From the IMG/VR virus record IMGVR_UViG_3300044959_000131, positions 62,001 to 126,000 of that record: a stretch of 64,000 bases of DNA. The stretch is one strand, 5' to 3'. Made by a program: the position numbers and the translations under genes. The DNA comes from a virus. The notes below the pieces were generated by a model, which had not been told where the DNA came from, did no database searches, and worked only from the letters and a program-made list of their open reading frames with translations. Below are positions 15,930 to 24,174 of the stretch, one piece after another (position 1 is the first letter of the stretch; each line of letters opens with the position of its first letter).

Positions 15930-17383
15930 GACACGTCTTTTACGATCTTCATCGGAATCTTTGGGTCTTTGAAGTTAGCTTTCTTGAATGGATTGTTGAT
16001 AGGCCCAGGTCCTTGTTGAGGAGGCTTTTTTGCGTATGCTGATTTGTCGTCTTCATCAGCATCTAAATTGACGATTGTTCTTATGTAGTCGAAGTTAGTG
16101 GCAGGCTCCCCGTTGATGACGATCCCGTCGAACCTGCCTTCACGAAGACCTGGTGCTGTAATGTACAGCTCCGTCCTTCTGACGTTGTTCTCGTCGATTC
16201 GGTCCTTCTTTGAAATTCGGAACACAGCATCTGCGTCTTGACCGAATGCATCAGCATACGCCAGTTCTGTTAGATCCTCTCCCTTGGACTTGTCGGCGGC
16301 TCTGTTTGCCTGAGTCACTCCGATAATTGGTATGTCGAAATCTTGAGCCGTGAGCTTCAGATCTTGGGAGATGTGTGCAATGGCCTTCCAGTCAACGGTT
16401 CGCTGGCCGGAACGGTCATCCTTCATGAGGTACATTCCATCGACAATGACAAGGTCTGGCTTTACGTCCCGAATCTTCGACTGAAGCCAAGCAACGCCTC
16501 CACCGCCAGAGCCTCCAGAGGCGGCACTTCGGTCGGACGTAATGATGAAGCACGGTGGGCGACCGCCTTCCGTCGACAAGGATTTCTCGTCATCAAGGAG
16601 CTCTTTCAGCAACGTGAAGACATTTTGCTTGATGTGAGGTTGTAGAGTTCCGTTCTTGAATGCCTTGTAGTCAACTCCTGCGATAGTCGCGGCGACACGC
16701 TGAGCTACGAGGAGTGGACCCATCTCTCGAGTATAGAAGAGAACTCTCTTCCTCGAGTGTATATAGGCGTGGACGCCGATCTTGATGGCGACCCACGTCT
16801 TCATTGATTTTGGGCGACCGTACAGGATGATGAATTGGCTCCCCTGCATCCCCTGAGTTTCTTCGTTCAACTGATCCCATGGATAAGGGATGCCGAGTAA
16901 TCCATGTGCGGCTGCAACGGCCTCGTATCTATCTAGAAGAGTACTATATGCAGATGAGATTGGAAGATCCTCGCCGACTTCAGCTAGAGAAGCCATCTTG
17001 GCCGCTTCAGTTCTAAGAATTGAGATTGCCTCCATCGGGTCTTTGTCTACGATGGCCAACAGATCTTGTGATATTTTCCGAACCTCAAGCTTTATTCTCT
17101 CTCGGCGTAGGTGGTTACAGAGAATCGCTACAGAGTCGAATGCCGGTGCAAAAAAGAAGGACGGAAACCTAAGCTTCACCATCTCCGCACTCGGCACCTG
17201 GCCGTGGGAGTGCGGGTTGAAATACTCGCTCCGTATGTACCTGTAAACCTCACGAACTTCTGGACTCGTGAAGTAACTCTCGTCAATCTGTAGCTTTGTG
17301 AGAGTGTGGAAGTCTTTTGTGTTGATTACCTGTGTGATGAGAGCGTATTCGATGTTCGCAGACACGTAATCTCTTCCCCTCAA
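15926..17383 (-). CDS. DnaB-like replicative helicase
   Basis: 485 residues. The N-terminal region (to about 130) is helical, like the DnaB N-domain. The RecA-type core has a Walker A GRPKSMKT at 189-196, where the usual Gly before Lys is Met, and a Walker B region LVIVDGMYLM. A later GVTQANRAADKSKG and an Arg-containing element fit the H3-H4 region. It should form a ring and unwind DNA at the fork, together with the overlapping primase. The altered P-loop Gly is a point to check for activity. Confidence 0.88.
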   Translation of the reverse strand: MRGRDYVSANIEYALITQVINTKDFHTLTKLQIDESYFTSPEVREVYRYIRSEYFNPHSHGQVPSAEMVKLRFPSFFFAPAFDSVAILCNHLRRERIKLEVRKISQDLLAIVDKDPMEAISILRTEAAKMASLAEVGEDLPISSAYSTLLDRYEAVAAAHGLLGIPYPWDQLNEETQGMQGSQFIILYGRPKSMKTWVAIKIGVHAYIHSRKRVLFYTREMGPLLVAQRVAATIAGVDYKAFKNGTLQPHIKQNVFTLLKELLDDEKSLSTEGGRPPCFIITSDRSAASGGSGGGGVAWLQSKIRDVKPDLVIVDGMYLMKDDRSGQRTVDWKAIAHISQDLKLTAQDFDIPIIGVTQANRAADKSKGEDLTELAYADAFGQDADAVFRISKKDRIDENNVRRTELYITAPGLREGRFDGIVINGEPATNFDYIRTIVNLDADEDDKSAYAKKPPQQGPGPINNPFKKANFKDPKIPMKIVKDVS

Positions 17384-17407
17384 CGAGTGAAGATTGAAAG
17401 GGTCCCT

Positions 17408-17435
17408 GACGGCTGAGGCTTACGCCTCAGCCGTC
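17408..17435 (-). promoter_or_regulatory. Hairpin in the leader of the helicase operon
   Basis: A perfect 12-bp stem (GACGGCTGAGGC, 17408-17419; complement at 17424-17435) with a 4-base loop, in the 143-base gap before the helicase start. It is followed on the minus strand by only a short T-run (CCCTTTC), so it is either a weak terminator or a structured leader. A second smaller stem lies at 17474-17492. Confidence 0.5.
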
Positions 17436-17473
17436 GGTCTTCCTTATCCCGAAGAATGATGGTTTCTTACTAT

Positions 17474-17492
17474 CGCCTTCGTTCAGAAGGCG
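17474..17492 (-). promoter_or_regulatory. Second leader hairpin upstream of the helicase gene
   Basis: A 7-bp stem CGCCTTC/GAAGGCG with a 5-base loop, between a possible promoter and the 12-bp hairpin. No poly-T tail follows on either strand, so it is more likely a leader RNA element than a terminator. Confidence 0.35.
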
Positions 17493-17498
17493 GTGCCC

Positions 17499-17526
17499 AT
17501 ACTACTCTTCGAAGTGTCCGAGTCAA
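17499..17526 (-). promoter_or_regulatory. Possible sigma70-like promoter for the helicase-primase operon
   Basis: On the minus strand, TTGACT (17526-17521) is followed after 16 bases by TAGTAT (17504-17499). This resembles a bacterial -35/-10 pair with a one-base-short spacer. It lies just after the stop of the upstream gene and would drive the helicase, primase and downstream genes. The match is modest and no start site was tested. Confidence 0.35.
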
Positions 17527-17832
17527 CTAGAGGCCTGGTATCTCATCCTCTAGAGGCATTTCGTGTTCATGGACTCTATCGGTAGTAGGTCCATCGGAGA
17601 ATACGACCGTGCAGATGTCCTTCTCCATCGAGTTGATGAGCTCGTTGAACTTCGTTGCGGTCTCATCGCTCCATGTGGAGAATGTCCCAGATCCAAATAG
17701 CTCGCCAGTTGTCGAGTTCATCAATACAAACTTGGCCTCGACCCCAGCACCTGGGATTTGTGGTCTTGTTACGAGGGTAAGCTCGACAACCTTGACCGCG
17801 TCGATTCTGCAGGTTCCTTGTCCCTTTGTCAT
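17527..17832 (-). CDS. Small protein, unknown
   Basis: 101 residues. A beta-rich N-terminal half (VVELTLVTRPQIP, AKFVLMNSTTG) is followed by a helical segment and an acidic C-terminus (EHEMPLEDEIPGL). It follows its upstream neighbour by a single base. No family is recognised. It is the last gene before the helicase leader. Confidence 0.7.
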   Translation of the reverse strand: MTKGQGTCRIDAVKVVELTLVTRPQIPGAGVEAKFVLMNSTTGELFGSGTFSTWSDETATKFNELINSMEKDICTVVFSDGPTTDRVHEHEMPLEDEIPGL

Positions 17833-17833
17833 C

Positions 17834-18169
17834 TTAGAAAGGTGACTTTTTCTGACGGCTCTTCATGAGCTCTTGCTCAGCGAGTTTCTGATGCTCGACG
17901 CAATACTCCCTCGCCAGTTTACCAGCAAGGTCGATCGCCTGTTCAATTGTTTCTGCATCTTGGTTACAGCTCAGGGTGACTGTGACCATTGCTCCAGCTC
18001 CTGAACCGAACTCCTTGAGAGACATATCGGCTGATACTGAGACTCTGGCCTTAGCGTCACCTAGAAGCTTCTTGTAAATGTCCATGTAGCTCTCCGGTAG
18101 ATCAAACTGACCGATTTCGATTTGGTCTCCCCACGTCCTTGAGATTGAAACTTTTGGAAGCTGCATCAA
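17834..18169 (-). CDS. Small protein, unknown
   Basis: 111 residues with mixed strands (VSISRTWGDQIEIG, MVTVTLSCN) and a C-terminal Lys-rich helix with SRQKKSPF. It overlaps its upstream neighbour by four bases (18166-18169). No family is recognised; probably an accessory protein of the DNA metabolism block. Confidence 0.7.
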   Translation of the reverse strand: MMQLPKVSISRTWGDQIEIGQFDLPESYMDIYKKLLGDAKARVSVSADMSLKEFGSGAGAMVTVTLSCNQDAETIEQAIDLAGKLAREYCVEHQKLAEQELMKSRQKKSPF

Positions 18170-18759
18170 TCATCCTTTTTCTTCTCTCCGAAGAAAGCGA
18201 TGGGCTTTGGACCTTTCACCGTAGGGGTTCCTTCTTTCTCGTCGTAAACACCTTCGATGACGTCTGTGTGTCCATGAAGCTTTAGCCACTGCATGATTCC
18301 GTCATAGTCGACAACGAATTCGTTTCTGACGAGGTGATATTCGCGACCATCTTTGGATACTCCCTTCAACGCCATCATCTCATCGAAGAATCCCTTCCTT
18401 TTCGCAAGCTCTATTAAAGTCGATGCATCGATTGATCGCCTCGTAAATGACGATACGGTGAAAGGTCCATATGTCAGTGTCGTCGGTTTTCCATCTGGAC
18501 CGCGCCATTGTGACGACCCGAGCTGGACGGCGGATCTCATTGCGTTCTTTGCCGTCAAGAGCTTTGAGTTTCTGTCCTCAAGAAGCCTTTTTAATTCCTC
18601 CAATACGAGTTTGAACTCTTCGATGATTCGCTCTACAGGCACGTCTGGAACGATGAGTTCCTTCAAGATTAGGCCCGACATGAACCTCTCTTCCAGTTCA
18701 GCGTACTTTCTGTCTGCCTCAACGAAATCATCGACAGCCTTCTCGTACTCCGGTTTCAT
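18166..18759 (-). CDS. Helical protein, unknown
   Basis: 197 residues. The first 75 form a charged helical region (EYEKAVDDFVEADRKYAELEERF and onward), likely coiled coil. A beta-containing region follows with TLTYGPFTVSSF. The C-terminus ends in a short Lys/Asp tail (FFGEKKKDD). No family is recognised. It overlaps the uracil-DNA glycosylase gene by four bases. Confidence 0.7.
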   Translation of the reverse strand: MKPEYEKAVDDFVEADRKYAELEERFMSGLILKELIVPDVPVERIIEEFKLVLEELKRLLEDRNSKLLTAKNAMRSAVQLGSSQWRGPDGKPTTLTYGPFTVSSFTRRSIDASTLIELAKRKGFFDEMMALKGVSKDGREYHLVRNEFVVDYDGIMQWLKLHGHTDVIEGVYDEKEGTPTVKGPKPIAFFGEKKKDD

Positions 18760-19580
18760 GAAATTCCTCTGTTCGGCTGTGGGATACCGAAGTTCTTCTC
18801 CATCAGAAAGTCATACACTCTGAACGCTTTCATGAAGTCCATCAGCGTCTTCGAGTAGTCACCGCCTGGTACATTCCAATCAGCTTTTCTTAAGAGGTAC
18901 GACGGGTGGAGGGTGATGATGACTGGGTAGGTTAGCTCTCCGACCTTACCTTTCATTCTCATGTCGAACAGCTCGCCTCGTTTCGTCGTCACCTCGAGCT
19001 TCTTGTTTATCAAAGTCTCAGCAGCAGTTTTTCCAGAAGCAATGATGACGATTGGATCGACGATGTAGATGATGTTCATCAATCGCTCGTTACAAGCCTT
19101 TATCTCTGGGGGTATTGGCTGTCTATTCTCTGGTGGCCTACAGCTTACGATGTTCGTTATGAAGACGTTTTTCTCTCTCCATCTGAACATGAAGTCGTGA
19201 AATTCACGCTCGGCGTTCCTTGAACGTGTGCTCTTGAGGTATTTGACGTACTCTGTCTTTACCTCCTGGTCTGCTGCTGTAGCCGCCAATATCTGGTTCA
19301 GAAGTTTACCGGAGCGACCGACGAAGGGTACCAGTTCCTTCATCTCTTCCTCTCCTGGAGCCTCTCCGACAATCATGACTCCGGAGTCCGGGTTCCCACT
19401 GCAGAATACGATGTCTTCTATCTCCTGACCATCATCAGTGCACCGGAAGTCTTTTAGACCGCATCTCTGACACTTGAACCACTGGTCATATAGAGATTGG
19501 AGCTGCTCTTCTTTTGAGCCGCGAAACGTGTGTATGACGGTTGCTGTATCTTCCTGTTGTTTGTTTGCCTTTTTTGTCAT
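18756..19580 (-). CDS. Family 4 uracil-DNA glycosylase with Fe-S cluster
   Basis: 274 residues. The motif GEAPGEEE (72-79) and the later HPSYLL, plus PFVGRSG, are characteristic of UDG superfamily 4. Cys 37 and 40 and two later Cys (in NIVSCRPP and KACNERL) fit the [4Fe-4S] arrangement of this family. UDG4 enzymes remove uracil from DNA. Cooperation with ThyX would limit uracil in phage DNA, but this is inference. Extra Cys at 47 and 60 lie in an insert. Confidence 0.92.
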   Translation of the reverse strand: MTKKANKQQEDTATVIHTFRGSKEEQLQSLYDQWFKCQRCGLKDFRCTDDGQEIEDIVFCSGNPDSGVMIVGEAPGEEEMKELVPFVGRSGKLLNQILAATAADQEVKTEYVKYLKSTRSRNAEREFHDFMFRWREKNVFITNIVSCRPPENRQPIPPEIKACNERLMNIIYIVDPIVIIASGKTAAETLINKKLEVTTKRGELFDMRMKGKVGELTYPVIITLHPSYLLRKADWNVPGGDYSKTLMDFMKAFRVYDFLMEKNFGIPQPNRGIS

Positions 19581-19582
19581 TC

Positions 19583-20044
19583 CTACCTCTTGAATGGGCT
19601 GGTCACTCTTCTTTCAGGAAGAATAAGCCCAGCATCTTCAGCCTTGAGATGGACCTTTCTATCCAGGTATTCCTTGTATAGATTAAGGATAGCTAAGACG
19701 GTCTTCGGGCTCTGTGACACGACTCTGTACCAGCAGGTCGGAGCTATGTTGATTTGCCCTTGCTCGACAAGATCGAAATCTCCCATCATGTAGCTGAGTA
19801 TGACTCCATTCCCTTGCACCTGTTGTAATCGAAGAATCCTTTTTGGATTGTGTATGCAGATGAATCCGTTCTTCTTGAGTTTCTCATTGATATGATTGAA
19901 ATCATCGTCCTCGTGTAGCTCTGCCATGATCTGATCAGAACCGACGTGGAAGATGACCAAATTCTTGGCGATTACACCTCTTTGTTTCAGCTCATCGATT
20001 ACCTTGTTGACTTCTTCGTGACCATCAATCGTATTCTGAGTCAT
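19583..20044 (-). CDS. Unknown protein
   Basis: 153 residues, with alternating strands and helices (LVIFHVGSDQIMAEL, GVILSYMMGDF) and a basic C-terminus (RRVTSPFKR). The terminal residues FKR resemble NPFRR at the end of the possible UvsY-like protein, but this may be chance. It overlaps the SF2 helicase gene by 20 bases. No family is recognised. Confidence 0.7.
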   Translation of the reverse strand: MTQNTIDGHEEVNKVIDELKQRGVIAKNLVIFHVGSDQIMAELHEDDDFNHINEKLKKNGFICIHNPKRILRLQQVQGNGVILSYMMGDFDLVEQGQINIAPTCWYRVVSQSPKTVLAILNLYKEYLDRKVHLKAEDAGLILPERRVTSPFKR

Positions 20045-21488
20045 CTTCCTCCTCCTTCAACGATTTGAATTCTGCGTCGTACACGGCCTGCACGTCTGGC
20101 GGCAGAGTGCTTGGGACCTCGAAATCTGATGGTTTGAACACCTCAAATTTGAACCCCCAATGCCTCAAACTTGTACGGATGCTAGAACAGAGCTTCTTCA
20201 GTGGTGGAGCCATCCAGTCCTCGAAGACAATCATAACCGGATGCTTCTTACCTTCTCTGAACCTTTGAATACGGCCCATCGACTGCTGGAGAGCCACCTT
20301 CGACCTGAAAGGAGTCAACCAGAACAGAGTATCGAGTCTGTCATCATCAACGCCTACGGATCCGAGTCGCGCGATGGCAAAACAGAGTCGACTGTTTCTG
20401 AGTAGATCAGTCCGTTCGTTACGATCTGTCTCTGAGACAATGAGTGAAGACCCTGGAAACATCTTGTGGAAGAGCCTTAGCTGAGCCTTTGAATGAGACA
20501 GGCAAAGTATCTTTCTTCCGTTGTCGAGAGCGCGTTTGATGCACCAATATCTGTATGTGTTCCCGGATAGGTCTTTCCCTAGAATCGTTCTTAGAATTGA
20601 GACGTTCGTTGTGTTGTTGATTTTGGCTTTCTCGAAATCAATCCTTGCCGGAGTCTGTTGGAAGTAAATGTACGGTATCAGGTCTTGTTTCAGGTCCGTG
20701 TAGAACGGCTCTCCAATGTGGTATCGATAGATTGGGTCGAGCCCATCTTCCCTCTGCACGGTCGCTGTAAGACCGATACGGTCGCCGTAGAAAGGGGATG
20801 CTGTCAGGCTGAAGACAGGTGCACCAATCTGATGTACCTCGTCGTAGATGATTTGTCCGAAGTATCTGAATAACTCTTCAGGAATCCGCCCATCACGAAT
20901 CTGAAGAGCAAGTGTGGTCACCAAGGCCAATGTGACTGGATGCTTCCAATCAAACGTTTTTCCTTGGATGATACCCAGCTTGCCATGAAACCTCAGACCT
21001 GGAGGTGTCTCGCCGTCTCCGTATATTGACCTCTTCCATTGGTCCAGAATTCCGCCATCTGGAACGATGACTAGAGTTGGAACCCCTCTCTGAGCGATCT
21101 TTTTGATAGCGAGTTTTGTCTTACCCTTCCCACACCCCAAGTTGAGGATTCCATTGTCGTTCTGAGCTAACGCCTGCCACGCCTTTTCTTGCTCTTCGTT
21201 TCTCGGAACGACCAAATCCTCGAACTCGACTTTTTCAAACTCTGGACTGATGTCTACAAACGGAAACTTGTAGTTGACGTACTCAGATGGTCTTAGAAAC
21301 TCCCTCGGGCAAATGATGTGGTGCTTAGTCTCAGACCACATCCTATGAGTTTCTTGCTTCCCCTGAACGTTAACAGTGAATTCCAGAGCTCGTTGAACTG
21401 GTCCAACTCGAATTCCGGACTTTGGGAGCCATAGGCTGTTTGAGACGTAAGCTTTATCGGGTTCTTTCTCAACGAACTCCAGAATCAT
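20025..21488 (-). CDS. SF2 DNA helicase (DEVH box)
   Basis: 487 residues. Walker A GCGKGKT is at 118-124, DEVH is in YDEVHQIG near residue 215, the SAT-equivalent is LTATVQREDG, and motif VI appears as QSMGRIQRFREG. An N-terminal region of about 100 residues precedes the core. The layout resembles UvsW/RadB-type SF2 helicases of phages, which remodel branched DNA and R-loops, but UvsW identity is inference. It is the first large gene from the left end of the leftward block. Confidence 0.88.
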   Translation of the reverse strand: MILEFVEKEPDKAYVSNSLWLPKSGIRVGPVQRALEFTVNVQGKQETHRMWSETKHHIICPREFLRPSEYVNYKFPFVDISPEFEKVEFEDLVVPRNEEQEKAWQALAQNDNGILNLGCGKGKTKLAIKKIAQRGVPTLVIVPDGGILDQWKRSIYGDGETPPGLRFHGKLGIIQGKTFDWKHPVTLALVTTLALQIRDGRIPEELFRYFGQIIYDEVHQIGAPVFSLTASPFYGDRIGLTATVQREDGLDPIYRYHIGEPFYTDLKQDLIPYIYFQQTPARIDFEKAKINNTTNVSILRTILGKDLSGNTYRYWCIKRALDNGRKILCLSHSKAQLRLFHKMFPGSSLIVSETDRNERTDLLRNSRLCFAIARLGSVGVDDDRLDTLFWLTPFRSKVALQQSMGRIQRFREGKKHPVMIVFEDWMAPPLKKLCSSIRTSLRHWGFKFEVFKPSDFEVPSTLPPDVQAVYDAEFKSLKEEEDDSEYD

Positions 21489-21501
21489 TTGTACCTCCTA
21501 C

Positions 21502-22125
21502 CTACTTATTCTCCTTGTCGTTTTTAGGCGCCCACAAGAATTGTCTGACGCCGAGAAGTAACTCACCTAGTGCTGACTCAACGGACGCAAGTAGCATGTT
21601 CTTCGCGACTCGCTGAACAAAATTCTCGTTTCCGAGCTGTGGCCGCATGACACTTGGAGTGCCCTTGAGAGCGGAAAACAGTGGGTCTTGGAACTGCCCG
21701 TACCGATCGTCGATGACGGGTATCAATGAATTGACTACGGTTGGTTGCTGAACAACTGTCCTCACCTGTGTCGGAGCCTGTATCGGAGCCTGCGGAGCAG
21801 GTTTTACTGGAATGACTTGTGGAGCAGCTGGTGGAGGTTGTGGGGCTTGAATAACCTGAGGCGTTGCGTACTGGGACTGTGGCTGGAACTGGCTAAAGTA
21901 GCTAGCCACTGGTGCCGGAACCGCTGTAGATACCGGAGCTGTCGTAGATACTGGAGCTGGGGCCGCTGTCTTGGACTTAATGGCCTGGTCCCGACACGTA
22001 TTTTGGAACCCACAGGCTCTGCACTCTCTATCCTCGTTGTCGTACTTTGAAGTTCCCCAACATGGTGGTCTCGGACCTAAAAGTTGAGAAGTCCCTGAAG
22101 GGTCTCCGTATCTAAAAACTGTCAT
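21502..22125 (-). CDS. Pro/Gln-rich protein with Cys motif, unknown
   Basis: 207 residues. An N-terminal Cys set (CWGTSKYDNEDRECRACGF, then C) suggests a metal site. A long low-complexity Pro/Ala/Val/Gln linker follows (residues about 60-135). The C-terminal helix-forming segment includes ALGELLLGVRQF. It resembles in style the other linker protein at 2966-3937, at the opposite end of the same operon, but they share no clear domain. Function unknown. Confidence 0.7.
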   Translation of the reverse strand: MTVFRYGDPSGTSQLLGPRPPCWGTSKYDNEDRECRACGFQNTCRDQAIKSKTAAPAPVSTTAPVSTAVPAPVASYFSQFQPQSQYATPQVIQAPQPPPAAPQVIPVKPAPQAPIQAPTQVRTVVQQPTVVNSLIPVIDDRYGQFQDPLFSALKGTPSVMRPQLGNENFVQRVAKNMLLASVESALGELLLGVRQFLWAPKNDKENK

Positions 22126-22262
22126 TGAACCTCCGAATGATAAGTCCGCACTGCAAAGTACTTATCCCGACAGTTTGGCCTTTATTGGTAACCCGTTTTG
22201 ATTGACCGAGACCCTGAATAGGGCTTAAACTGGGAGAGATAACTCCACTGCAGGAGAAACAA
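22126..22262. promoter_or_regulatory. Divergent intergenic region with candidate promoter and operator-like inverted repeat
   Basis: The start points of the leftward DNA-metabolism block and the rightward structural block face away from each other here, so promoters for both are expected. A possible plus-strand promoter is TTGACC (22202-22207), 17 bases, TTAAAC (22225-22230). A perfect 7-bp inverted repeat GATAAGT/ACTTATC (22139-22145 and 22160-22166) with a 14-base spacer could be an operator or a leader hairpin. AGGAG precedes the rightward start. No functional test is possible from sequence. Confidence 0.5.
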
Positions 22263-23639
22263 ATGAAGACCGCGGGCGTCGTTCTCGATTTCTACGATGA
22301 TGTTTCTGGTGCTTATCTCAAGAGGTTATTCCCATCCCCTGATGAACTACCAGAGTGCATTAAGACGGCTCACATTTTGACGCCAGAAGAGAGAGAGGTT
22401 CTTAGAGACGAGGCGTACGCCCTTATCATGAATCAGAACGGCAAAGTTCTACGCAAGTTTGCATGTGTAGATGAGGGCAACACAGTTCTCTCTGTTCTCT
22501 ACTTCTTGGCTAACAAGGACAAGCTTCCAGAGGAAGCAGTAAAAACAGCAGCCGCGAACCTATCATACTTTTGTGAAGAGTTCGGCCTGCCGATTCCTAA
22601 GACCGTAAAGCTGGCAGCTCGGTCTGGGATGGCACGGACCCGGGACCCAATCAAGCAGCCCATTCTCGGAGACTCCGCAGATTGGGCTCAGCGAACCAAC
22701 CTCGTTTCGGTTCGTGGAGGAGCAGACCAAGGCCGCGTCATACCAACTGCTAGTCAAATGAAGACAGCAGAAAAGAAGCAATCGAGCGATCGTGGAACAG
22801 GAGCGACTAACCTTGGTGGTGGTGAGGTTCTCACAGACGACAAGCGTCACATCGGCGTCAAATCCAAGATGCCAAGGCTGAATGAGAACGACAGAATCAA
22901 CCTCGATAGTTTCCACCGCCTCAATCCGAGTGCGAAGCCAAAGACCACGATGGTTGACGTCACCGGTAAAGAGACGAAGCCAAAAGTAAAGAGGTCTTCT
23001 GCGAATCTAACTGCCCTTGGAGGAAGATACCCACTCGACTCGATGGCTGATGTTCAAAAGGCGATTCAGTACTTCGAAGAGAATCGCAAGGAGATGGAGC
23101 CGATCGAGGTTCATATCTTCGCCGTCAAGACAGCAGCGCGCGCCGAAGAGCTCGGGTTGCCGATTCCTGAAGACATGCGCAGATACGGCTCAATCGAGTT
23201 CGCCCCAGACGTAGACTTCCACATGGCTAATAGGCTGGCTGTCTGCGCACCTGAGTACAAAGAGTTGTACACAACTCTGCGAGAGAAGAGAGCTTACATG
23301 GAGCCAGAAGAGTTCGCTGAACTCCTGACACAAGCTGATACCGTGTCCAATCTTCGATGGTATTGGGGAGGTGAGATTGCCGATCCCTACTACGCAACGT
23401 TCGGCAAGACGGCTTCTTCTTGGAGCTGGCAAAGCAGGACCGGGGACTTCGTCTCAGAGGACGACCTCAAGTGGCTCGCCAGAAATGGTCGTCCTCTCAT
23501 TCACAAACACTTCTCAAGCGAGCTTGTGAATGAGTTCATCAAGGATCCTATTGCCATCTTTGAGTCTCTACCAGATGACTCAAAGGTGATTATTGCTCGC
23601 TTGGCCGCAGATAGATTCGATGGATTGGGGGCAAACTGA
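22263..23639 (+). CDS. Probable virion protein, unknown, with repeated motif
   Basis: 458 residues. Two segments share the pattern AVKTAA ... GLPIP: one at residues about 92-112 (CEEFGLPIPK) and one near 290-308 (RAEELGLPIPEDM), suggesting an internal duplication. KTA or KLA segments recur elsewhere (MKTA, IKTA, VKLAA, GKTASS). It is the first gene of the rightward block, its stop overlaps the next start (TGATG), and a portal follows a few genes on, so a virion or head-assembly role is likely. No family is recognised. Confidence 0.75.
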   Translation: MKTAGVVLDFYDDVSGAYLKRLFPSPDELPECIKTAHILTPEEREVLRDEAYALIMNQNGKVLRKFACVDEGNTVLSVLYFLANKDKLPEEAVKTAAANLSYFCEEFGLPIPKTVKLAARSGMARTRDPIKQPILGDSADWAQRTNLVSVRGGADQGRVIPTASQMKTAEKKQSSDRGTGATNLGGGEVLTDDKRHIGVKSKMPRLNENDRINLDSFHRLNPSAKPKTTMVDVTGKETKPKVKRSSANLTALGGRYPLDSMADVQKAIQYFEENRKEMEPIEVHIFAVKTAARAEELGLPIPEDMRRYGSIEFAPDVDFHMANRLAVCAPEYKELYTTLREKRAYMEPEEFAELLTQADTVSNLRWYWGGEIADPYYATFGKTASSWSWQSRTGDFVSEDDLKWLARNGRPLIHKHFSSELVNEFIKDPIAIFESLPDDSKVIIARLAADRFDGLGAN

Positions 23640-24112
23640 TGCTACACTCAACTGTTGAAGGGTTCATGTCTGGTCTCAAGGCTCTTCCAAAGGTCGGGCC
23701 AGAACGTGGTCGATTCATCACTGCTCATATGAGCCACGCACCGTTTCAATCTGCTCTGCAGGCGCATCCGCAGGGTCCTCAAATCCGTTCTATGTTGAAT
23801 CAGTACCTCAATTCGAAAGCCAATGCTGGATTGAGGCCTGGTTCCACGGTAACGAAAGCTGCGTCTATATACGCCTTCTTCGACGAACTCTACAAGATTG
23901 CGGACGCCGGTCATATTGCCGAGCTTACCGGTCTTGGAATTCTCGCAGCACCGAGCGTCAAGACTCTGTTAGACCCAAAAGCATCTAATAAGGAGAAGTC
24001 TCACGCCAAGTTTGAAACAGTAGGACTTGGAGTTCTCGCGGCGCCGAGCGCTTACAAGCTCCTTACAAAGAGGGCGGCCAGATACCACACTGGTTCACCA
24101 TACAGATGGTAG
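23639..24112 (+). CDS. Small protein with FDELYKIA motif and repeated hydrophobic hairpin
   Basis: 157 residues. The motif FFDELYKIA is at 80-88 and matches a peptide recurring across virion-region genes of this window. Two copies of a Gly/Ala segment follow: GLGILAAPSVKTLL and GLGVLAAPSAYKLL, likely short membrane-active or packing helices. The stop of the upstream gene and this start are coupled (TGATG). Function is unknown; packaging or ejection role is inferred from the shared motif. Confidence 0.7.
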   Translation: MLHSTVEGFMSGLKALPKVGPERGRFITAHMSHAPFQSALQAHPQGPQIRSMLNQYLNSKANAGLRPGSTVTKAASIYAFFDELYKIADAGHIAELTGLGILAAPSVKTLLDPKASNKEKSHAKFETVGLGVLAAPSAYKLLTKRAARYHTGSPYRW

Positions 24113-24174
24113 CACCATCGGTCCGGTCAAGTGGTTTGATTACATGAATCGGTAAGTTCTTCAAGGGTTTATAA

